Assembly: GCA_964509335.1 (NCBI GenBank)
Contig: CAZDXB010000046.1
Location: 1-18,025 of the forward strand
DNA: 18,025 bases
Reading direction: 5' to 3'
DNA from: CAZDXB01 sp964509335
Lineage (GTDB): Bacteria; Bacteroidota; Ignavibacteria; Kapaibacteriales; UBA2268
Each line of letters begins with the position of its first letter. Position 1 is the first letter of the stretch. The translations under genes and the position numbers were made by a program. Under the pieces are notes generated by a model. That model saw only the letters and a program-made list of their open reading frames with translations. It did not search any database and had not been told where the DNA came from. Positions 8,086-14,737 of the stretch are shown one piece after another.

Positions 8086-8117
8086 GCCCGGCTTCGCGGA
8101 GAGGTCGGGCTTTTTTT
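8086..8117 (+). terminator. Intrinsic terminator of atpDC
   Basis: GCCCGGC (8086-8092) pairs with GTCGGGC (8104-8110), with one G-T wobble, and is followed directly by seven T (8111-8117). It lies 28 bases after the atpC stop, between convergent genes. Confidence 0.88.
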
Positions 8118-8124
8118 GTAAATA

Positions 8125-8226
8125 AATAGCCCCGCCTTTTAAGGCGGGGATTAATGGTTTAAATATTTTTAAAAAAATAATTTATATATAATTTACTTTC
8201 CGCCCGAATTGAAGCTCGGGGCTATT
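8125..8226. repeat. Small palindromic (MITE/REP-like) element with 10-bp terminal inverted repeats
   Basis: AATAGCCCCG (8125-8134) and its exact complement CGGGGCTATT (8217-8226) bound a 102-bp segment. Each end also forms its own hairpin: CCCCGCCTT-TT-AAGGCGGGG at 8130-8149, and CCCGA...TCGGG at 8203-8220. The centre is almost pure A/T. The left hairpin could also act as a terminator for the convergent minus-strand gene. It contains no coding capacity. Confidence 0.65.
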
Positions 8227-8239
8227 GGAAAAAGAACGC

Positions 8240-9439
8240 TTATTCCATTTCCTTGAACCAGTCGTAAAGCGCCGTTCCCGCTAAAGCATATCCTTTGCCG
8301 TTGGGATGTTCGTCGTAATCCCAATATAATCTAACCCCGTCGCTTTCGGCTTTTCTAAAGTCGCCGGTTAAGTCGTAAAACGATATGCCGAGTATATTGC
8401 ATGCTCTATTTATCATTCTCGCGTGCAGTTGGTATTCCTCGCCCATTAGCGAAGTCGGATTCTTGGTTTTCGTAAACGTTTTCTGGTATTTCAAATAATA
8501 ATCGGATACTTGGCTTCTGGAAGGAAAGTAAACGACTAGTAGCTCGACGCCTTTTAAATCGGCGAAATTCCTTAGAGCGGACAGATGTCCGGCGACGTCA
8601 ATCGAATCCCTTAAATTCTTCTTGTATTTATCGTAATTGATGACGGAAAACGGATTGAAACGTCCTTTTTTCATAGCGTCGGCTACTTTCGGTTCGACAA
8701 ATTTTTCCCATTTCTCGGCGTTCTTTCTTAACGACCAAGGATTGCGCAGCGAAGGAACTTCCGGGAAAAATACAAACGGCTCGCTATGCCATATATGAGG
8801 AACCGTTCTGTCGTTCAGATAAAAATTCAATACTTTTATCGCTCTCGGCGTTAGAGGATTAGAGAACGCCGGCTCTATCGGTTTGTCGAGCAAATCTCTG
8901 TCGAATTCATTTATTGGAAAGTCGTTCGAGTTGATAACCAGAAAGATATAATCGGGGTTGAAAAGCGTAACGCCGTCCCTAACAACTTTGAAATAGCTGT
9001 TAAATTTACTGCCGCCTATGCCCAGATTTATCGCTTCCATATCATAGTAATCTTCGTAAGCGAGGCGTTCGAAAACTTGCGGCGGGCAACTATCCTTCGT
9101 AGCCATAAATCCCTCGACGAAGCTATCGCCGACGAAAATCGCGCGCTCTTTATCGTCCGGTTTTTCGATTGACCAATTTTCGTCGCGAAAACCGTATAAG
9201 TTCAAATTTATTTTATATTCTACGCCGTCCGGGTCCGACGCCCAGATAAAAGAAGCGTTCGATAAATACCGCTCTTCGGTTCCGCTTCTGTCCGCTTTAA
9301 AAAACAGCGGCGAATATTCTATCCTGTTAAAATTCTCTACTTCGGGAATCGGAAAAATAATTCTAAAGGCTATTTCCTGCAGAATTAAAATCCCTATTAT
9401 TACGATTCCGACAAAAGCTAAGTTTTTGTTTTTTGCCAT
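8240..9439 (-). CDS. Membrane-anchored SGNH/GDSL-type hydrolase
   Basis: Probable esterase or acyl-transfer enzyme of 399 residues. One N-terminal membrane helix (about 8-28) should place the catalytic domain in the periplasm. The SGNH blocks are visible: block I 'FVGDSFVEG' with nucleophile Ser106, block II 'NLGIGG' (Gly140 region), block III 'VINSNDF' (Asn172), and the C-terminal Asp376-Glu-His378 in 'YDEHPNGKGY'. The Asp-x-His spacing resembles AlgJ/AlgX-like SGNH proteins more than the common Asp-x-x-His of GDSL lipases. GGGGAAA serves as ribosome-binding site, and only 12 bp separate it from the chorismatase-like gene upstream, so it is the third gene of that operon. Its substrate is unknown; an O-acylated polysaccharide or an ester of the operon's aromatic product are possibilities. 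Confidence 0.85.
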   Translation of the reverse strand: MAKNKNLAFVGIVIIGILILQEIAFRIIFPIPEVENFNRIEYSPLFFKADRSGTEERYLSNASFIWASDPDGVEYKINLNLYGFRDENWSIEKPDDKERAIFVGDSFVEGFMATKDSCPPQVFERLAYEDYYDMEAINLGIGGSKFNSYFKVVRDGVTLFNPDYIFLVINSNDFPINEFDRDLLDKPIEPAFSNPLTPRAIKVLNFYLNDRTVPHIWHSEPFVFFPEVPSLRNPWSLRKNAEKWEKFVEPKVADAMKKGRFNPFSVINYDKYKKNLRDSIDVAGHLSALRNFADLKGVELLVVYFPSRSQVSDYYLKYQKTFTKTKNPTSLMGEEYQLHARMINRACNILGISFYDLTGDFRKAESDGVRLYWDYDEHPNGKGYALAGTALYDWFKEME

Positions 9440-9451
9440 TATTTCCCCAAT

Positions 9452-10657
9452 CTAAAAGTCTATTTTCAAATTAAACGCCGCGCTTTCAATTTCCACTAAC
9501 AAATCGTCTCTGCAAATATCGGCAATCAAATATATTTTCGGGACGTTGCAAAAATAATAGTCGCATAATTGCTTAACAGATGGAATGAGTTCTTCTTCTT
9601 TAACGTATATCCTCGCGTAAGACAAATTATTTAAGCCAACGCTATCGCTATATATTGCCTCGTCTTTGCCGAGAGCGCTTTTTGCGTTGTTCAGTGAAAT
9701 TAAATTGTCAATATTTTCCAGCGTTGCAAGCGTTTGACTCTTGATATTGGATTTGCCGTATGTGTCTTCGCCCTTGATAGACGCCGTGCCGGAGACGTAT
9801 AAATCCATAGCGCCTTCGCGAAGGACGAGCCTTCCCCTTTCGAACTTCGGCGTCGATTTTTCCCTTTTAGATTTCCCCGCTAAAATTCTGTCCGTATATT
9901 TATGGGCGTCCGATTGTTCGGGATTTCTCAAAGGATAGGTTTTCAGCGATTCGCCTTTAGCGGCGATAAAGTCTATCGTTACGCCGCCGTCGGACGCGCC
10001 TATGCCGGTAGCGGAAGGATAGCCCGTAAGCCAATCGCTTTCGGAATAAAATTGCGAGCGGATTTCGTTGAACGCTTGATAATTCTGAACGCCGTCGTTT
10101 CCTTGCTCATCTTCGCCTAATAAATCCTCTATATAATTCCACTGCCTAAAAATATCGATAAATGACAAGTTTAAGCGATTTAAGATATCAGATACTTCTT
10201 CAAAAGCTCTCTGCGCGTTCTTTTCCGCGCTAGCTCCGCTCATATTCGAATTTATTCCCGAAACGCAATACTCTCGCGCTTGACCGATTTTTAATACGGA
10301 AACGCTCCGCCCCAATACTTCGATGTTCTCGACAATAGCTTCGCCGCCCTTAACTGCGAAAACTTCAACGGCGACGTTGTTTTTATAAGGCGCTTGCGCT
10401 ATAACAGAATGAGACGGAATCGAGGTAAATTTTGCCTCGATAGCTTTTCTTATAATTTCTTTAATTAACGAGAAATCTTGAAGAAAACGAGCGTCGATAA
10501 AAAAAGAAAGTTTAAATATGTTTCCGAGCGGGATATTGTTTTCTTTGAATTTCCTCTCGATTTGTTTTAAGCAACCGTAAATTTCGCTCTTAAACGCGCC
10601 TTTTTCCCTCGGCTCGAAATATCTCGCGAATTTTTGTATATCGCTATTTCCGCTCAT
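9452..10657 (-). CDS. Chorismatase-like Rid-fold protein (FkbO/Hyg5/XanB2 family)
   Basis: This 401-residue protein carries the landmarks of chorismatases, which hydrolyse chorismate to 3- or 4-hydroxybenzoate or a dihydroxycyclohexadiene acid. They are 'RQWNYI' (171-176), 'YPSATGIG' (213-220), 'NPEQ' (245-248), 'KFERG' (271-275), 'SGTASIKGE' (289-297), a following 'SQTLATLENIDNLI' (307-320), and a Rid-like final strand 'DLLVEIESAA' (385-394) carrying Glu residues where family members place the catalytic Glu. From memory, the canonical family has Asn-Pro-Arg-Gln followed by a Tyr-Pro-rich segment; here Arg is Glu and the segment is divergent, so activity or product may differ. No signal peptide: cytosolic. 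It starts 14 bp after the DAHP synthase-chorismate mutase stop, which supports a chorismate link. It lacks an obvious Shine-Dalgarno, as is common in Bacteroidota. The alternative is a Rid-family protein without chorismatase activity. Confidence 0.75.
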   Translation of the reverse strand: MSGNSDIQKFARYFEPREKGAFKSEIYGCLKQIERKFKENNIPLGNIFKLSFFIDARFLQDFSLIKEIIRKAIEAKFTSIPSHSVIAQAPYKNNVAVEVFAVKGGEAIVENIEVLGRSVSVLKIGQAREYCVSGINSNMSGASAEKNAQRAFEEVSDILNRLNLSFIDIFRQWNYIEDLLGEDEQGNDGVQNYQAFNEIRSQFYSESDWLTGYPSATGIGASDGGVTIDFIAAKGESLKTYPLRNPEQSDAHKYTDRILAGKSKREKSTPKFERGRLVLREGAMDLYVSGTASIKGEDTYGKSNIKSQTLATLENIDNLISLNNAKSALGKDEAIYSDSVGLNNLSYARIYVKEEELIPSVKQLCDYYFCNVPKIYLIADICRDDLLVEIESAAFNLKIDF

Positions 10658-10671
10658 AAATAAATGTATTG

Positions 10672-11742
10672 TTAATATAAAGACTTAGCGAAATCGTTGT
10701 AATCGACCGCGAAATTATATATCCTTTCGACCGTTTCGGGGAATACGCATTGCTCTTTGTCGCTAATTGAATCTTTCGGGCTGTAATGCGTTTCGACAAT
10801 CAATCCGTCGGCGCCCAAGAGCAGAGCGGCTTTCGAGACCGCCTCGACGTATTTGGAATCGCCCGTAGAATGCGACGGGTCGAATATAACTTTGAGATTC
10901 GTCGCCTCCTTTAGCTCCAATATCGAAGCTAAATCGGGCGTGTTGCGCATCTTCGAGTCGATTTGCTCGAAAGTCCTAATCCCGCGAAGACATAACATCA
11001 CGTTAGGATTGCCGTATTCCAATATATAATTCGCGGCGTAAACGAGCTCTTGAAGCGTCGAATGGAAGCCGCGCTTAAGCAACACGGGCTTGCCGTCTTC
11101 GGCGGTCGCTTTGCCGACTTCCTTCAGAAAGCCGTAGGACGCCATATTCCTGCTGCCGATTTGAACGACGTCGATATAATTGTAATACTTATCCAAATGA
11201 CTCGAACACATAGCTTCCGTTACGACAAACATATCGTATTTATCCGCCGCCGCCCTGATGTATTTCAAGCCCTCTTCGCCTATCCCTTGGAACGATTCCG
11301 GCGAGGTGCGCGGCTTAAACGCTCCGCCGCGAAGGAATTTAATGCCGTAGTTCGAAAGTTGAGCGGCGGTTCTATCGATTTGCTCGCCCGACTCAATAGA
11401 GCAAGGTCCGGCGATAATAATGGGATTTGTTTGCAGGGCTTCAAGTATGTTTTTAGCGCTTGACACTCTTTCCTTGGTTCTGCCGCTTCTTGTGGAATCG
11501 CTCAGGATAGCCGAGTATAGCTTAGTTATCAAAGCGTCGTCTATTTCGCCGCCGAACAGCTTTTTCAGTCGCTCGATTATTTGTTTTTCTCTTTCTCTGT
11601 CGATAGCCGGCAAGCCGCCTTCGCGCTTTAGCTTTTGAACTCGCTCGGTCAGGTTTTTCCGCTCGGCGAGCTTTCCAACGAGTTCCTCGTCGATTTTATC
11701 GACCTCCCGCTTCAGCTTATCTATGTCGCTTGATTTATCCAT
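10672..11742 (-). CDS. aroF: Bifunctional chorismate mutase / 3-deoxy-7-phosphoheptulonate synthase
   Basis: First enzyme of the shikimate pathway (phosphoenolpyruvate plus erythrose 4-phosphate to DAHP) with an N-terminal AroQ-type chorismate mutase domain, which in such fusions also senses chorismate/prephenate for feedback control. Of 356 residues, 1-85 are helical with the AroQ pattern 'IDKLKREVDKIDEELVGKLAER' split by charged residues. The barrel shows 'AGPCSIES' (111-118, metal-binding Cys114), 'RGGAFKPRTSP' (138-148), 'LLKRGF' (221-226) and 'DPSHSTG' (288-294, His291), marking a type I-beta DAHP synthase like the Bacillus enzyme. It leads the three-gene operon with the chorismatase-like protein, diverging from 11849. 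The ATG has no strong Shine-Dalgarno. The symbol follows general usage for this subtype; aroA or aroG are also used. Confidence 0.96.
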   Translation of the reverse strand: MDKSSDIDKLKREVDKIDEELVGKLAERKNLTERVQKLKREGGLPAIDREREKQIIERLKKLFGGEIDDALITKLYSAILSDSTRSGRTKERVSSAKNILEALQTNPIIIAGPCSIESGEQIDRTAAQLSNYGIKFLRGGAFKPRTSPESFQGIGEEGLKYIRAAADKYDMFVVTEAMCSSHLDKYYNYIDVVQIGSRNMASYGFLKEVGKATAEDGKPVLLKRGFHSTLQELVYAANYILEYGNPNVMLCLRGIRTFEQIDSKMRNTPDLASILELKEATNLKVIFDPSHSTGDSKYVEAVSKAALLLGADGLIVETHYSPKDSISDKEQCVFPETVERIYNFAVDYNDFAKSLY

Positions 11743-11848
11743 TATTTTTAAATCTTATGATTTTCAAAACCTTAATTTAGCAAGTTAATCTGAAAAATCG
11801 AAATATAATTATATTCTTTTCGTTCCAATTTCAAAAAAGAGAAAAGCT
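11743..11848. promoter_or_regulatory. Divergent intergenic region
   Basis: These 106 AT-rich bases must hold the promoters of the minus-strand aroF operon and of the plus-strand small gene. No exact TTTG/TAnnTTTG pair is visible on either strand; TAAGGTTTTG on the minus strand (near 11765-11775) is a poor match. An AAAGAGAAAAG stretch precedes the ATG at 11849. Confidence 0.35.
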
Positions 11849-12136
11849 ATGAAAATAATAGACACCAAGAAAGTCGAGGGATGTCTCGAAGGAACGAACG
11901 TCAGAGACATAAAGTTCGACCGCCCGATAGATAAATCTTTTATCGAACGTTTAGGCGCGTTCGGGAAGCTAATATACGCCGACAAAATCGACAAGCCGTT
12001 CTTCAAGCTAATCGTTCGCGGCAAATACACGCTAAAAGGAACGCAAGGCAAAACGACAATCCGAGCGATACTGCCCGAAGACGCCGGCGACGAAACGTTG
12101 GAGGAGATAAGAGAACTTTTTTTAAAACAAGTTTAA
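11849..12136 (+). CDS. Small uncharacterised cytosolic protein
   Basis: 95 residues, no signal peptide or membrane segment, charged and compact with mixed alpha/beta character. It starts 'MKIIDTKKVEGCLEGTNV', has a basic strand-like centre 'FFKLIVRGKYTLKGTQGK' and ends in an acidic helix 'DETLEEIRELFLKQV'. I do not recognise the family. The antisense frame over the same DNA lacks a plausible start and protein character, and this strand has an A/G-rich leader and native codon use, so this is the real gene. It diverges from the aroF operon and meets the propeller gene tail to tail with a single base between the stops. Confidence 0.75.
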   Translation: MKIIDTKKVEGCLEGTNVRDIKFDRPIDKSFIERLGAFGKLIYADKIDKPFFKLIVRGKYTLKGTQGKTTIRAILPEDAGDETLEEIRELFLKQV

Positions 12137-12137
12137 A

Positions 12138-13388
12138 TTAATACACTATTACTTTCCGAGCCTTGCTATAATCATCAATCTTTAATTGCATAATATACAA
12201 TCCTTCGCCTACGCCGGCAGTGTTCCATTTAAAGACGGCTTCGTTTATAGACTCGCTTTCGTAACTTATATTCGGATTTTTTAACTCGCTTCCGAATATA
12301 TCGTATATTTTGATACTTAGCTCGTCTATGTCGTATTTTTTATCCCAGACTATTCTGAAGTTAACGAAATTTTTAGCTGGATTAGGATACGCCGATAAAA
12401 CGCTCTTCTTGGCGTCAATTTTTCTTTCGACTGAAACGCCGCTTCTTAATACCGCCAACGCTCCGCTTTCCGTTCCGAACCATTTACCGCTCTCGTTATC
12501 TACTTCAATTGCAGTGATTTCATAGCTTGGAAGGTCTGAATTATATGGATTATAAACTCGCCAATTATCGCCGTCTAACTTTGCAACGCCGCCGCCCCAA
12601 GTAGCGAACCATTTATTGTTTAAACTGTCAATCTTTATCTTATGAATGTCGTTGTCGGGCAAACCGCAATTTGAAGCGTCGTATATAGCCCAACTCTCGC
12701 CGTCGAACTTCGCGGCTCCGCGCCCTTTGTTTCCAAATCCTAACCATTTGCCGCTTTGGTTGTCTATTGCAATCGTCGCTATAATATTGTATGGCAAATC
12801 GGAATTGGAAGTATTATATACAGTCCAATCATTATCGTCATAAACGGCTACGCCGTTGTTAGTACCTATCCATTTTTTTCCTTCCTCGTCTATTTCAATT
12901 GCAAAAATTCTATTGCCCGGAATATCGGAATTTGACGTATCGAATACAGTCCAATTCTCGCCGTCGAACTTCGCAAGCCCTTCGGTTGTCCCGAACCATT
13001 TACCGCCTTTGTCGTCTATCTTAACTGTGTATGCAAAATTGCTTGGCAAATCGGAATTAGACGTATCATAAACGCTCCAATCTCCGCCTTTAAACTTCGC
13101 GACGCCGCCGCCTTGCGTTACAATCCACTTATTTCCTTTGTCGTCAATTTTTATATCCCAAGGTAAAAAATAAGTTATACTCGGATTATAAACCTCGGTA
13201 TCGCCTGTTTTTTTGTTCATTTTTATTAAGCTTTGAATAGTTCCAACCCAAATATAATCGTTTTCGTCGCGTAAAGAATAAATAGGCGTTCCTAAATTAA
13301 ACGTTTTCCATTCCCCTTCGGCAAAGGTTGATAACGCGCTTAAAAGCATTGCGAATACAATAACAAAAACGAGCGGCAAATATCTCAT
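12138..13388 (-). CDS. Secreted seven-bladed propeller (two-component-regulator-propeller type) with T9SS sorting domain
   Basis: The frame is open to 13436, but the start is taken at the ATG at 13388: AAGGAGAG lies 9 bases upstream, and the signal peptide 'MRYLPLVFVIVFAMLL' then begins immediately. Seven repeats of about 42 residues follow, of the form 'W.VYDTSNSDLP......IKIDDKGGKWFGT..GLAKFDGEN', the pattern of the Reg_prop beta-propeller found in sensor kinases, but with no kinase attached. The last roughly 85 residues ('YPNPAKNFVNFRIVWDKKY' through 'GLYIMQLKIDDYSKARK') form a T9SS sorting domain of the same subtype as the next two genes upstream. It should be exported and either attached to the surface or released. 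A 90-bp gap separates it from the WD40 gene. Ligand unknown. Confidence 0.9.
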   Translation of the reverse strand: MRYLPLVFVIVFAMLLSALSTFAEGEWKTFNLGTPIYSLRDENDYIWVGTIQSLIKMNKKTGDTEVYNPSITYFLPWDIKIDDKGNKWIVTQGGGVAKFKGGDWSVYDTSNSDLPSNFAYTVKIDDKGGKWFGTTEGLAKFDGENWTVFDTSNSDIPGNRIFAIEIDEEGKKWIGTNNGVAVYDDNDWTVYNTSNSDLPYNIIATIAIDNQSGKWLGFGNKGRGAAKFDGESWAIYDASNCGLPDNDIHKIKIDSLNNKWFATWGGGVAKLDGDNWRVYNPYNSDLPSYEITAIEVDNESGKWFGTESGALAVLRSGVSVERKIDAKKSVLSAYPNPAKNFVNFRIVWDKKYDIDELSIKIYDIFGSELKNPNISYESESINEAVFKWNTAGVGEGLYIMQLKIDDYSKARKVIVY

Positions 13389-13478
13389 AAATAATCTCTC
13401 CTTAAATAGCATAAATTTCAAAAGCTCCACTTTCAAATTATAATTTTAAAAACGAGATACTTTTTTTAAGCGTCGCGC

Positions 13479-14714
13479 TTAATATATAATAACCTTCTGG
13501 GATTTACTATAATCGCCGACTTTCAATTGTATAATATACAAACCGTCGCCTATTCCTTCGGTATTCCACTTTAATGAAGCTTTGTTTATCGATTTATTTT
13601 CATAATTTATTTCAGGATTTTTAATTTCCCTTCCGAATATATCGTATATCCTTACTTTTAGCTCGTCAAGCCTGTATCGTTTGTCCCATACTATTTTGAA
13701 ATTAACAAACTTCTTAGCTGGATTAGGATAAACTTTGAAATCGTTCACGCAGTCTTTCAAACTCTCCTTCACTCCAATAGTCGAGGCATCCCATATCATA
13801 ATTGTAAAGTCTTTGCTGCCGGACGCGATTTTAGAACCGTCCGGGCTCCAAGAGACGCTATTAATATTTAGGCTATGTCCCCAAAAAGAGCGGATACATT
13901 CGCCCGTTTCAGCGTCCCATATCTTTATTGTATCGCCCCAGCTGCCTGAAGAAGCAATTTTAGAGCCGTCCGGACTCCAACTTACGCTTGAAAACGATTT
14001 GTTATGACCCGAAAGAGTATGAATACATTCACCTGTCGAAACGTCCCATATCTTTACCGTTTTGTCGTAGCTTCCCGATACTAATTTTTCCCCGTCGGGA
14101 CTCCAAGAAACGCTCGAAATCCAGAAGGAATGTCCCCTAAGGGCGCGAATGTTTTCGCCTGTCGAAGCGTTCCATATCTTGACGACGCTGTCGATACTAC
14201 CCGAAGCGATTTTAGAGCCGTCGGGACTCCAAGAAACGCTATAAATACGATTTCTGCTATCTAAAATCGAGCGGATACATTCGCCCGTCGTCGCGTCCCA
14301 TATTTTGATTGTATCCTCAAAGCCCCCCGAAGCGATTTTAGACCCGTCCGGACACCAACTCACGCTTAAAAGCGGTTCGCTATGTCCAGAAAGAGACCGA
14401 ATTTCCTCGCCCGCCTCGGCGTCCCATATTTTTATTTTATATCCGTTTCCCGAAACGATTTTAGAGCCGTCGGGGCTCCAATCTACGTCTTGTACCCAAC
14501 CGCTTTGTCCGTAAAGAGTATGAACGCACTCCCCCGTTGAAGCGTTCCATATTTTTACTTTTCCGTCCGAACTCCCCGAAGCGAGTTGCTCTCCGTCGGG
14601 GCTCCAAGAAACGCTTTTGACGTAATCTTGATGTCCTCTAAGAGTCAGTATAGGCTGGCTATAAACGTATTTGCATAATAAAAGAAGAAATAAAAGCATT
14701 AAAGCTTTTTTCAT
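13479..14714 (-). CDS. Secreted seven-bladed WD40 protein with T9SS sorting domain
   Basis: The start is set at the ATG at 14714, not the upstream in-frame ATG at 14732: GGAGG lies 6 bases before it and a signal peptide 'MKKALMLLFLLLLCKYVYSQ' follows. Seven WD40 repeats fill the body, each with 'SVSWSPDGSKIASGS' and 'IKIWDASTGECIRSL' variants, enough for one closed propeller. Repeats are unusually alike, suggesting recent internal amplification. The last roughly 84 residues ('YPNPAKKFVNFKIVWDKRY' to the end) are a T9SS sorting domain about 87% identical to that of the next gene upstream (11 differences in 84 aligned residues by eye). WD40 scaffolds usually act inside cells; here the protein is addressed outside. 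Partner unknown. It is cotranscribed with the Asp-box gene (23-bp gap). Confidence 0.93.
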   Translation of the reverse strand: MKKALMLLFLLLLCKYVYSQPILTLRGHQDYVKSVSWSPDGEQLASGSSDGKVKIWNASTGECVHTLYGQSGWVQDVDWSPDGSKIVSGNGYKIKIWDAEAGEEIRSLSGHSEPLLSVSWCPDGSKIASGGFEDTIKIWDATTGECIRSILDSRNRIYSVSWSPDGSKIASGSIDSVVKIWNASTGENIRALRGHSFWISSVSWSPDGEKLVSGSYDKTVKIWDVSTGECIHTLSGHNKSFSSVSWSPDGSKIASSGSWGDTIKIWDAETGECIRSFWGHSLNINSVSWSPDGSKIASGSKDFTIMIWDASTIGVKESLKDCVNDFKVYPNPAKKFVNFKIVWDKRYRLDELKVRIYDIFGREIKNPEINYENKSINKASLKWNTEGIGDGLYIIQLKVGDYSKSQKVIIY

Positions 14715-14737
14715 AGGTTGCCTCCAATTCAATTTAA

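Noticed and set aside
11809..12051. 80-codon minus-strand frame opposite the small gene
   Set aside because: The plus-strand frame has a better leader, native codon use and a cytosolic-protein composition; the antisense frame overlaps it completely.
13468..13480. Hairpin AAGCG-TCG-CGCTT next to a T-run, looking like a terminator of the WD40 gene
   Set aside because: On the minus strand, the direction of transcription, the hairpin is followed by A residues, not T; it also overlaps the stop codon. It fails as an intrinsic terminator in the relevant direction.
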